A stretch of 64,000 nt of DNA from positions 62,001-126,000 of the forward strand of contig CALVDG010000002.1 of the NCBI GenBank assembly GCA_944326255.1, written 5' to 3'. The stretch is from an uncultured Bacteroidales bacterium. GTDB taxonomy: Bacteria > Bacteroidota > Bacteroidia > Bacteroidales > UBA932. Both the position numbers and the translations under genes were made by a program. Within the stretch, counting starts at the first letter, position 1, and each line of letters begins with the position of its first letter. Of this stretch, positions 53,113 to 61,110 are shown in pieces. The notes below the pieces were generated by a model. The model saw only the letters and a list, made by a program, of their open reading frames with translations. It was not told the DNA's origin and made no database searches.

Positions 53113-53604
53113 ATGAGAACAATGAGAACCATTACAGCACTTGTGTTATGTGCATTGTTATGCGCCCCGATATATGCGCAGAAGTATACCGTCAGGAATT
53201 CCGGCAACTACGAGGTCGTCACCCTTGGAGTAGGTGCTGACGGTACGAAAACATTCAAGATCTACGTTACTGAAAAAACTGAGAGAAAGGCTATTCCTCT
53301 GGCAAAGAAAGCTGCCATAGAAGTATGCGTGTTCAGAGGGCTGCCGGCCACAAGCACCGTAAGCGCAACCCCTGCCCTGTGCAGCCTGTCTGACGAACAG
53401 AAACACGCGGCCTTCTTCGAGGAGTTCTTCGCTCCGGGAGGACAGTATTTAAGGTATGTCAATGTAACTTCCTCCGAGAACCCGTCCAAGGAGAAAGTAA
53501 AGGGAGGGTTCAAATTCGGTCTGGAAGTGCAGGTACTGTACAACAATCTCCGCAACGACCTTCAGGATGCCGGTATAATCAGATCCCTCAGTTCGGGATT
53601 CTAG
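53113..53604 (+). CDS. Exported protein of unknown function, second gene of the operon
   Basis: Protein of 163 residues with a signal peptide (ITALVLCALLCAPIYAQ, cut near residue 23). The mature part is beta-rich with a central FKIYVTEKTERKAIPLAKKAAIEV segment that suggests the helix-strand order of the CsgG/TolB-N-like alpha/beta fold, followed by VCVFRGLPATSTVSATPAL. No lipobox fits. I do not recognise a named family with certainty. It starts 4 bases after the first gene. Confidence 0.65.
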   Translation: MRTMRTITALVLCALLCAPIYAQKYTVRNSGNYEVVTLGVGADGTKTFKIYVTEKTERKAIPLAKKAAIEVCVFRGLPATSTVSATPALCSLSDEQKHAAFFEEFFAPGGQYLRYVNVTSSENPSKEKVKGGFKFGLEVQVLYNNLRNDLQDAGIIRSLSSGF

Positions 53605-53635
53605 GAACTTCAATTAACATGCAATCAATACGGAT

Positions 53636-54601
53636 ATGAAAAAAATCATACTTTCGGCATTAATGCTCTTTTCAACAGCCACTGCTTTCTCCCAGGCGAG
53701 AAAGCCCATCATTATGGTTATTCCCAGCGACATATACTGCACAAGGGCGGGATATGTCACTACCTATCAGGATGAGAGCGGAAACACTCAAACCGCAGCA
53801 GATTACAGCAAGGCTTTCCTCAACGATGAGAATCTCCGTCTGGCGATATCGGAGATGTCCAGCATCATGGCCGAGAGAGGGTTTCCTCTCAAAGACCTGG
53901 AGCAGACTCTCAAGAGCATGGAGAACCAGCAGGCTGAAGCCGCATTGTTCTCAGGTGCAGGCGGAGGCTCAATATACGAGTCTCCTCTTGACAAACTGAA
54001 GAGAACGGCTAAAGCCGACATCATCCTGGATCTGGATTTCAGCGTACACACCAGCGGTCCGAGAAAATATGTCTCTTTCAACCTCAGAGGTCTTGATGCA
54101 TATACCAACAAAGTCATTACATCGGCTTCCGGTCAGGGTGCTCCTTCTACAGCCGTGCCCGTAGGGCTTATGCTTGAAGAGGCTGTCCTCAACCATATGG
54201 ATCCATTTAACGCTGCCCTGCAGGCACACTTCGACGATATGTTCGCCAACGGACGCGAAGTGACCATCTCAGTGAGGATGACGGAGAACTGCCCTGTCAC
54301 CATGTACGATGATTTCGATTTCATGGGAGAGATCGTGACATTGTCTGATATCATAGACTGGTGGATGGACGAGAATACGGTCAACCACAGATTCTCAAGA
54401 GCAGGTGGCGGAGACTACTATACTGATTATGAGCAGGTACGCATCCCGCTTTACAAGACTGTCCTTGGAAAGGAAAGAGCTATCGACACCCGTTCTTTCG
54501 CCATGGACCTGGCCCGTTTCCTCAGCAAGGAGCCTTTCAACCTGCCTTTCAAGATCAATGAGAGAGGCCTTGGCAATGTATGGATTGTCTTAGGTGATTA
54601 A
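53636..54601 (+). CDS. Exported protein, probable DUF6175 family, third gene of the operon
   Basis: Protein of 321 residues, Sec signal peptide (ILSALMLFSTATAFSQA), mature start RKPIIMVIPSDIYCTRAGY. The IMVIPSD opening is what I associate with DUF6175. Residues about 95-190 have a repeated-hairpin look (KADIILDLDFSVHTSGPRKYVSFNLRGLD), and MLEEAVLNHMDPFNAALQAHFDDMF is a long helix. The C-terminal third (residues 215-321) has strands and Trp-rich WWMDENTVNHRF. No enzyme motif is evident. Function unknown. Confidence 0.65.
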   Translation: MKKIILSALMLFSTATAFSQARKPIIMVIPSDIYCTRAGYVTTYQDESGNTQTAADYSKAFLNDENLRLAISEMSSIMAERGFPLKDLEQTLKSMENQQAEAALFSGAGGGSIYESPLDKLKRTAKADIILDLDFSVHTSGPRKYVSFNLRGLDAYTNKVITSASGQGAPSTAVPVGLMLEEAVLNHMDPFNAALQAHFDDMFANGREVTISVRMTENCPVTMYDDFDFMGEIVTLSDIIDWWMDENTVNHRFSRAGGGDYYTDYEQVRIPLYKTVLGKERAIDTRSFAMDLARFLSKEPFNLPFKINERGLGNVWIVLGD

Positions 54602-54618
54602 TTTAAAACACTTTCTAT

Positions 54619-55332
54619 ATGAAAAAGATTTTAGCAACTATATCCGCTGTCCTGCTGGCAGTCTTCTCTGCTTCGGCTCAGGAACCCATGGAAGAGCAGG
54701 ACAGACTCAACATAGGTGTCGAGCGGCCCACAGGCGTCGCATACGACAACGCGGCGCAGACTCTCAGAAATAATCTCGTACAGGCTTTCGTCCTGAACGG
54801 GGTCGCAGCCGTAGACAGCCGCTTCACTACAGTGACAAACGTAGTGGAACTCTCCAAGGACGTTACATCAAGTGCCCCGGTAATGTATATCACAGAACTG
54901 GAAATGTCCATCTTTGTAATCGACCTGTACACCGGTACAATCTTCGGACAGACTTCCTTCACTATCAAGGGGGTCGGAGACAGTGAGGGGGCCTCATATA
55001 TGGATGCTATCCGTAACGTCAAGGCCCGCAATCCGAAACTGCGCACTCTCATAACCGGAACCAAGGACAAGATATTCGCCTATTTCGATGCGGAAAGCGA
55101 TCAGATATTCAACCGTATAGACGCGCTTATCGCATCAGGAGACTATAAAGCCGCCATGATAGAGGCCAATGCCATACCACGCTCATGCGCAGACCTCTAC
55201 AACAAAGTAAGTCAGCGCATTGCCACTATACCGGCATCGGCCATAGCCGGGCTGACCATAGACAGAGGCCTTGTGGACGGCTATTACTTCTCCGGTTCCA
55301 GAGATGCCAGGATCGATCAGATTTTAAACTAA
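54619..55332 (+). CDS. CsgG-like exported protein, fourth gene of the operon
   Basis: Protein of 237 residues with a signal peptide (ILATISAVLLAVFSASAQ). The mature part (LNIGVERPTGVAYDNAAQTLRNNLVQAF, then VDSRFTTVTNVVEL, then YITELEMSIFVIDLYTGTIFGQTSFTIKGVGD) has the CsgG/curli-assembly-type order: an early conserved helix, a variable loop and a DLYTG strand pair. A helical C-terminus (residues 165-215, ASGDYKAAMIEANAIPRSCADLYNKV) follows. It lacks a lipobox, unlike true CsgG. A pore or scaffold role is a hypothesis. Confidence 0.65.
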   Translation: MKKILATISAVLLAVFSASAQEPMEEQDRLNIGVERPTGVAYDNAAQTLRNNLVQAFVLNGVAAVDSRFTTVTNVVELSKDVTSSAPVMYITELEMSIFVIDLYTGTIFGQTSFTIKGVGDSEGASYMDAIRNVKARNPKLRTLITGTKDKIFAYFDAESDQIFNRIDALIASGDYKAAMIEANAIPRSCADLYNKVSQRIATIPASAIAGLTIDRGLVDGYYFSGSRDARIDQILN

Positions 55333-55345
55333 ACTGCATAAAACT

Positions 55346-57268
55346 ATGAGACGTATTATTACCATACTGCTTTTTGCCATGACAGCCGCTGTGGCCGCAT
55401 ACGCGCAGAAAGCACAGTACAAAGTCGAGGAGTCCAGTGCCAAGAAGATGCCCGAATGGGTCCTGTCCACTGAGAAAGATTATCTCATCGTCACTGCGAC
55501 AGGCGGTGATATCGAAGATGCTAAGGCAGCCGTTCTCGAAAGTGTAAAGAGACAGATAGCCCAGAGCATCGCCACCCGTATCGTGGCCGAGTCCAATCTC
55601 CAGACCTCGGCATTCGAGAGCGGAGACAGTTTCTCCAAAAGTCAAAGTCTGGAGACTTCCGTCATGTCCAGAACAGCGAAACTGCCGTTTATCGGAGAGA
55701 TATCTCTCTCCAAAGCAGCTGACTATTACTGGGAAAGAAGGTACTACCGCTCCACAGGCAGATATGATTATTTCTACGCTGTGAAATACCCTTTCAGCGA
55801 CTTCGAGATGAGACAACTCGTCACCGACTACCAGCTTTATGACAAAGAGCTCAACGAGAGGCTCGCGAAGTTCGAAACAGATCTGGACTTCGTGTCTTCT
55901 ATCGAGGAGATCGGAGAGAACATCAACAATCTCAGGGTATTTCTCAATGAATTCGACGTACAGGATCCCAGATACAACCAGGTTCAGATCCTGTCCAACC
56001 GCTACCGCGAGCTTTACGACCAGATCACCATCGACTGGTTTCAGGAGAAAAAAGGCATCGTAGTGGCCAATCTCACATTAGGCGGGCGCGGCATCTCCAC
56101 AAGTCAAAGACCCGTACTCAGGTCCAACTGCGCATCTCAGATAACATCCTCATTCGAAGGCAATGCCCTTGTCATAAGATACAATGACGACAACTGCTAC
56201 GATGAGGACGAGAACTACATAGACCTTAGACTGAAAGCCGGCAACAAATACATCTCCGAACGGATATTCTTCAAGAGCACTGTGGACATATCCCTCACCG
56301 GCATCGTCTCCGACGCAGCCACAGGAGAGCCTGTCGCCTATGCCAGACTTACTCTGATACCAAGCGGAAAAACCGCAACGACCGGCAGGAACGGTATGTT
56401 CGTCTACAACGACCTGTCCTCCGGAAACTATTCCATCCAGGCCGTAAAAGCCGGTTACAAGACAGTGGAAGTTCCTGCATCCGTAATGTCCGGCAGCACT
56501 GTCAGAGCAGACATCGTCATGACTCCTGACGGAAGTGCGGACACTTACACCCCGCCTGCCCCCGTAACGGTAGAAAAGCCCGTGACTGTTCAGACTGAGC
56601 AGCCGGTCGTAAAGCAGGAACCGGGAAAGGATCCGATAAACACAGTCCGCAACGGTCTGGCGGCCTATTTCCGGTTCAACGGCACGACCCGCAGCGAGGT
56701 ATCCGCTATCCAAGGGACCCCTGTCAACGGTCCTCAGTATACAGTAGACAGTCCGGACGGGACTAAGGCCATAGCTCTCAGTTCCCTTGATCTCAGCCAG
56801 ATATCGTTCCCCAAACCGATGATTGCCTATCCGGCCCGCAACTACAGTATATCTTTCTGGATGAAAGGATACTCAAACGGTCACGTATGGTCCATGGCCT
56901 GCGGTGACTACAGGTTCAACTACCCCAAGCTCACCATAAAGGAAGGACAGTTCTACATCAACAACCGCTTTGACTACAACGGTTCCAGCTTCACTCATCC
57001 TCAACTCGACTACAACTGGCACTTCATAGCAATAGTGGTCAAGACAGAGAATAACGAGACCACAGCCGGACTTTATATCGACGGTGTGCTCGTGGACTCC
57101 ATCTCACTTGCCGGCTCGGCCTCGCAGCCATGTACTAAGTTCCTTCTGGGCGGAGAGAGCGAGTCCGGGGACAATGCAATCGATTTCTACATTGACAATC
57201 TGAGAATCTACAGCTCCAGGGCACTGTCCGACGAGGAAGTGGCTCAGATATACATGTCAGAGAAATAA
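55346..57268 (+). CDS. Exported multidomain protein: LPP20-like, regulatory-like and LamG-like domains
   Basis: Last gene of the operon, 640 residues. A signal peptide (about 1-20, AAVAAYAQ cut) is followed by an LPP20-like domain (25-150) paralogous to the first gene product, a helical part (150-235), then a carboxypeptidase-regulatory-like beta-sandwich (about 312-395, ISLTGIVSDAATGEPVAYA, NGMFVYNDLSSGNYSI). A Pro/Val/Glu-rich linker (about 397-430) leads to a LamG/concanavalin-like domain (432-640, GLAAYFRFNGTTRSEVSA, YSISFWMKGYSNGHVWSM, FYIDNLRIYSSRALSDEEV). The lectin-like end suggests surface carbohydrate or cell contact. It ends just before the convergent hydE. Confidence 0.78.
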   Translation: MRRIITILLFAMTAAVAAYAQKAQYKVEESSAKKMPEWVLSTEKDYLIVTATGGDIEDAKAAVLESVKRQIAQSIATRIVAESNLQTSAFESGDSFSKSQSLETSVMSRTAKLPFIGEISLSKAADYYWERRYYRSTGRYDYFYAVKYPFSDFEMRQLVTDYQLYDKELNERLAKFETDLDFVSSIEEIGENINNLRVFLNEFDVQDPRYNQVQILSNRYRELYDQITIDWFQEKKGIVVANLTLGGRGISTSQRPVLRSNCASQITSSFEGNALVIRYNDDNCYDEDENYIDLRLKAGNKYISERIFFKSTVDISLTGIVSDAATGEPVAYARLTLIPSGKTATTGRNGMFVYNDLSSGNYSIQAVKAGYKTVEVPASVMSGSTVRADIVMTPDGSADTYTPPAPVTVEKPVTVQTEQPVVKQEPGKDPINTVRNGLAAYFRFNGTTRSEVSAIQGTPVNGPQYTVDSPDGTKAIALSSLDLSQISFPKPMIAYPARNYSISFWMKGYSNGHVWSMACGDYRFNYPKLTIKEGQFYINNRFDYNGSSFTHPQLDYNWHFIAIVVKTENNETTAGLYIDGVLVDSISLAGSASQPCTKFLLGGESESGDNAIDFYIDNLRIYSSRALSDEEVAQIYMSEK

Positions 57269-57273
57269 GAAAG

Positions 57274-58320
57274 TTATCTTTTACGATAATGCCTGGAATC
57301 TCCCCATTGGCCGTAGCCGATGGGGATTTTCATTTCCCGCAGACGCTGTTCGGTTCTGGAGGACGAGATGGCCGCATCCTCTCCCACCCCGGGTTTATTC
57401 TGGTATATCTGATACTCCTCCCTTACTTCCGAAAGTGTCAGATTGGGCATGAGCACATTGGCTCCGGCCATTATAGCTCTTTCCCTGCCGTCAGGTGCTA
57501 TGGCCTGCATGGCAGTAGTGGCCGCGATATTGATATCCGGCATAAGCAGCCGCAGCAGGGCGACCATCCTCAATGACAGATCCAGTCTTCTCTCCAGATC
57601 CGGAATCAGATGCCTCCAGGCGTACAGCGGCGTCTCCGAGTGCTCCAGATACGGTCCCATACCGCACATATCGATGTCCATCTCCTTGAAAAAGAGCAGG
57701 TCATCGGCCAGATTGGCTGCTGTCTGGAACGGAAGTCCTATCATAACCCCTGTGCCTACCTGATAGCCGCACTTGCGCAAGTCCCTGAGGGCCTGTACTC
57801 TCGTCTCGTAACTATGAACTGCGTCCACAGGATGGATCTTCTCGTACAGTTCCCTGGTAGAGGACTCTATCCGCAGCAGATACCGATGGGCTCCGGCCTC
57901 ATACCACTCCCTGTACACATCTTCCGTCTGCTCTCCCAGTGACAGGGTTATGCCCAGGGGCCAGCGACTCTTGATCTCCACCAGCAGCGAGGTTATCTTG
58001 CCTATGAATTTGCGGTCAGTACGCTCCCCGCCCTGAATTACCATTGAGCCGTATCCTTGCTCAGCAGCAAAAGCCGCAGCCTCCAGCACTTCCTCAGATG
58101 TCAGCTCATACCTGCCGGTATTCAGATTATCCCGCCTTATGCCGCAATACAGGCAGTTTTTGCGGCAGATATTGGATATCTCCACCAGACCGCGCAGATA
58201 TACATTCTCTCCTACTGTCTCTTTCTTGACCCGGTATGCCTCGGAATACAGCGCTGCGGCTACTTCCGGAGAATCATCCTCCAGACAGGAAATCAAGGCC
58301 TCTCTGTCCAGATTCATCAT
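57274..58320 (-). CDS. hydE: [FeFe]-hydrogenase maturase HydE (radical SAM)
   Basis: Radical SAM enzyme (348 residues) that makes part of the H-cluster dithiomethylamine ligand. The SAM-cluster cysteines are C52, C56 and C59 (CRKNCLYC), with GYGSMVIQGGERTD and SLGEQTEDVYREWYEAGAHRYLLR as family blocks. Its ATG overlaps the hydF stop by four bases (ATGA). Neither HydG nor the hydrogenase itself is encoded in this window. A second ATG directly after the first (MMNLD) leaves the start uncertain by one residue. Confidence 0.95.
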   Translation of the reverse strand: MMNLDREALISCLEDDSPEVAAALYSEAYRVKKETVGENVYLRGLVEISNICRKNCLYCGIRRDNLNTGRYELTSEEVLEAAAFAAEQGYGSMVIQGGERTDRKFIGKITSLLVEIKSRWPLGITLSLGEQTEDVYREWYEAGAHRYLLRIESSTRELYEKIHPVDAVHSYETRVQALRDLRKCGYQVGTGVMIGLPFQTAANLADDLLFFKEMDIDMCGMGPYLEHSETPLYAWRHLIPDLERRLDLSLRMVALLRLLMPDINIAATTAMQAIAPDGRERAIMAGANVLMPNLTLSEVREEYQIYQNKPGVGEDAAISSSRTEQRLREMKIPIGYGQWGDSRHYRKR

Positions 58321-59516
58321 AACTGCAACGGTTTAAGGGCCCTTTCGTAGATACCTTTCATATAGGATATGGCCATACCGTAATTGGACACAGGTATACC
58401 TTTCTCTATGGCCGGCAACAGACGGGAGAAGAGCTGACGCCTGGTAATCATGCAGCCACCGCACTGCAGCACCAGCGCATAGTCCTCTATGGGACGGCTG
58501 ACCGCATCCAGACCGCCCACCACATCGAACTCCAGACTCTTTCCGGTGAACCTGCGCATCAGTGCCGGAATCTTCACCCTTCCGATATCATCGCACGAGG
58601 CATGATGAGTACATGACTCCAGTATCAACACCCTGTCCCCGTCATTAAGAGCACTTATCTTCGGAGTACCCTTGCAGTAATCCTCAAAACATCCCTTGCT
58701 GCGTGCCAGGAGCATACTGAAACTGGTAAGCGGCACATTTTCCGGAACTACAGCCGCCACTTCGCTGAAAGCCTGGCTGTCAGTAACTACAAGAGAGAAC
58801 TCTCTGCCGTCGCTGAACAGAGCGGCCAGTCTATCCGGTTGCACCACAGTGACTACTGCCCCGATATCCAGCAGATTGCGTATCGCATTGACCTGAGGCA
58901 GGATCAGCCTGCCGGTAGGAGCCTCGCTGTCTATGGGACACACCAGCAGGACATGCTGTCCGGGACACACAAGTCCGTCAAACATAGGCCTCTCACTGTA
59001 GCGGGATGCAGAAACACTCTTTATCATCCTCTGTGTCAGCATACGCACCTCTTCTTCCAGCTCAGAAGCAGGCAGTGCAGTGGAAAATTCCACGGTCTCC
59101 GTCCCGGATATCTCCTCGACTCTGGCCTTAAGAGCATCGTCAAGCATACCCATATCGGATTTATTGTGAACCGGGATTACGGGCAGGGCATAGCGGGCAA
59201 AGAGCCGCAGCATACCCTCCTCATATTCCCCGAACGCATCTCCGGTAAAAACCAGAAGAGCCAGATCTATCTGAGCTGCGACCGACTCGCTTCTGGCGAC
59301 CCTCATCCGCCCAAGATCACCCTCATCGTCTATACCGGCTGTATCAATCAGCACACAAGGTCCCAGTCCGAATATCTCGATCCGCTTCCGCACGGGGTCC
59401 GTAGTCGTTCCCGGAGTATCCGAGACTATCGCCACATCCTGACCGGCAAGAGCATTGATTATAGAGGATTTTCCGACATTTCTCCTTCCGAAAATGCCAA
59501 TATTCACCGTACTCAT
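58317..59516 (-). CDS. hydF: [FeFe]-hydrogenase maturation GTPase HydF
   Basis: GTPase scaffold (399 residues from Met at 59516) that delivers the 2Fe subcluster. The G domain has G1 GRRNVGKS at 10-17, DTPGTTTDPV, DTAGIDD and HNKSDM. The C-terminal cluster-binding motif appears as CTHHASC and QCGGC about 50 residues apart, matching CxHx(44-53)[HC]xxC. The start at 59516 is preferred to an upstream ATG at 59543 because a -7 box occupies 59541-59548. It forms an operon with hydE. Confidence 0.94.
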   Translation of the reverse strand: MSTVNIGIFGRRNVGKSSIINALAGQDVAIVSDTPGTTTDPVRKRIEIFGLGPCVLIDTAGIDDEGDLGRMRVARSESVAAQIDLALLVFTGDAFGEYEEGMLRLFARYALPVIPVHNKSDMGMLDDALKARVEEISGTETVEFSTALPASELEEEVRMLTQRMIKSVSASRYSERPMFDGLVCPGQHVLLVCPIDSEAPTGRLILPQVNAIRNLLDIGAVVTVVQPDRLAALFSDGREFSLVVTDSQAFSEVAAVVPENVPLTSFSMLLARSKGCFEDYCKGTPKISALNDGDRVLILESCTHHASCDDIGRVKIPALMRRFTGKSLEFDVVGGLDAVSRPIEDYALVLQCGGCMITRRQLFSRLLPAIEKGIPVSNYGMAISYMKGIYERALKPLQL

Positions 59517-59540
59517 ATAAATCTTACAATTTATCAACGG

Positions 59541-59548
59541 CAAAAATA
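59541..59548 (-). promoter_or_regulatory. -7 box for hydF-hydE
   Basis: Minus-strand TATTTTTG matches TAnnTTTG, 24 bases before the hydF ATG at 59516. Confidence 0.55.
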
Positions 59549-59569
59549 TATCATTTTAATCTTTATTCG

Positions 59570-59577
59570 TATCTTTG
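59570..59577 (+). promoter_or_regulatory. -7 box directly before the gene at 59582
   Basis: TATCTTTG ends four bases before the ATG at 59582, the same spacing as at the VanZ-like gene. The RNA would be leaderless or nearly so. No -33 match was seen. Confidence 0.45.
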
Positions 59578-59581
59578 GGGG

Positions 59582-60124
59582 ATGAGAAATTGGTTTTTGA
59601 CACGGATATTGCAAAGGAAAGCTCTTAAGAAGATAAACAATCCCCACAAGGGCAGATACGTCTCTTTAAGCTCAGCCCGCAGGGTCGGTTTCATCGTAGA
59701 CGCATGCATTCCAGGAACAGCTGAGGCCGTGCATGTACTAAAAAAGGAACTGACAGGAAGAGGCATCGCATACACCGGCATCTGCATAGATCCAGGTAAA
59801 GAACCGCTAAGCGACAAGGAGATTGCCTCAGACTCATGCATATCTATCATAAGGCGCAAAAACACGAACTGGTACGGAATACCAAGGCCGGATACACTGA
59901 ATGTGTTTCTTGGACAGCCTATTGACATACTCATAGACATGACATCCGGCAAACGGCTTTTTCAGGCCGACTACATCATCAAGAGATCAACTGCAGCACT
60001 CATCATCGGCGTGGACACATCACCGACATCACAATACGACATGATCGTCAGCCGTAAGGACGAGAATACCAGCGAAACAGAACTTGCAAAAAATATTATC
60101 AAATATCTAACAACCATACACTAA
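59582..60124 (+). CDS. Conserved cytoplasmic protein of unknown function (possibly DUF6913)
   Basis: Protein of 180 residues with a basic N-terminus (RNWFLTRILQRKALKKINN) and no signal peptide. A Rossmann-like alternation of strands and helices (VGFIVDACIPGTAEAVHVLKKEL, AYTGICIDPG, then IDILIDMTSGKRLFQADYIIKRS) suggests an alpha/beta fold. I think it belongs to a Bacteroidota-restricted domain family (DUF6913), but I am not sure. It begins an operon with the DUF368 and TamB-like genes; DUF368 follows after 5 bases. Confidence 0.6.
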   Translation: MRNWFLTRILQRKALKKINNPHKGRYVSLSSARRVGFIVDACIPGTAEAVHVLKKELTGRGIAYTGICIDPGKEPLSDKEIASDSCISIIRRKNTNWYGIPRPDTLNVFLGQPIDILIDMTSGKRLFQADYIIKRSTAALIIGVDTSPTSQYDMIVSRKDENTSETELAKNIIKYLTTIH

Positions 60125-60129
60125 ACGAC

Positions 60130-61095
60130 ATGAGAAAGTTTTCCTCATACGCGATGATTACCCTTAAAGGCATTGGCATGGGTGCCGCAGACGTGATTCC
60201 CGGAGTCTCCGGAGGCACAATAGCATTCCTGACAGGCATCTATGAAGAGTTGCTCGGCTCCATCAAATCCATCAACGCACAGGCCTTCAAGCTGCTTTTC
60301 ACAGGCAGGATCGGACAGTTCTGGAAGCACATCAACGGCAACTTCCTGATATCATTGATATTGGGTATCGGTATCAGTTTCTTCTCACTGGCAAAGCTGA
60401 TGCAATATCTGATGGCCAACGAACCTATTCCCCTGTGGTCCTTTTTCTTCGGCCTCATCATCGCATCCGCAATACTTATTCTCAAGGACATAGACCTCAC
60501 CAAGATAAAGCATCTGCTGGCCCTTGCTCTAGGTATAGCAGCCGGAGCCGCCATCTGTCTGATCTCCCCTACCGAGACACCGAATGACCTATGGTTCATC
60601 TTCCTTTGCGGAGCCATAGCCATCTGCGCGATGATATTGCCCGGCATATCCGGCAGTTTCATCCTGCTGCTGCTGGGCAAGTACGAATATATGCTGAAAG
60701 CACTCACTGATCTCAATATAGTACTGATACTTACATTCGTAGTCGGTGCCGCCATAGGTATAGTGTCTTTCTCACACTTCCTGACATGGCTGTTGAAAAA
60801 ATACCATGTAACCACTATCAGCGCACTGGCCGGCATCATGATAGGCTCACTGGTAAAAGTATGGCCGTGGCAGTTCCAGCACGACGGAGTCTCCATGCCG
60901 GTCCTGCCCTTCGACGAGCGCATACAGACAGGTGTGCAGAGTATGATAGAGGCCGGCAAAAGTGTAGGAGACATAACAAAATACTCAGGCCACATAGGCC
61001 TTGCGGTACTCTTCGCTCTCATCGGCGTCGCACTGGTGCTCATACTTGAGCTGGCGGCCAACAGGACACGGAAAAAACAGGAACAGGCACAATAA
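60130..61095 (+). CDS. DUF368 membrane protein (PopT-type undecaprenyl-phosphate transporter)
   Basis: Inner-membrane protein of 321 residues with about eight hydrophobic helices and the DUF368 signature KGIGMGAADVIPGVSGGTIAF near the start, repeated as GAIAICAMILPGISGSFILLLLG at 157-179. DUF368 proteins, as I recall, were shown to move undecaprenyl phosphate back across the inner membrane (PopT). Its stop codon is 15 bases before the next gene, in the same reading frame. Confidence 0.9.
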   Translation: MRKFSSYAMITLKGIGMGAADVIPGVSGGTIAFLTGIYEELLGSIKSINAQAFKLLFTGRIGQFWKHINGNFLISLILGIGISFFSLAKLMQYLMANEPIPLWSFFFGLIIASAILILKDIDLTKIKHLLALALGIAAGAAICLISPTETPNDLWFIFLCGAIAICAMILPGISGSFILLLLGKYEYMLKALTDLNIVLILTFVVGAAIGIVSFSHFLTWLLKKYHVTTISALAGIMIGSLVKVWPWQFQHDGVSMPVLPFDERIQTGVQSMIEAGKSVGDITKYSGHIGLAVLFALIGVALVLILELAANRTRKKQEQAQ

Positions 61096-61110
61096 AACAA
61101 CAATTCAGCC

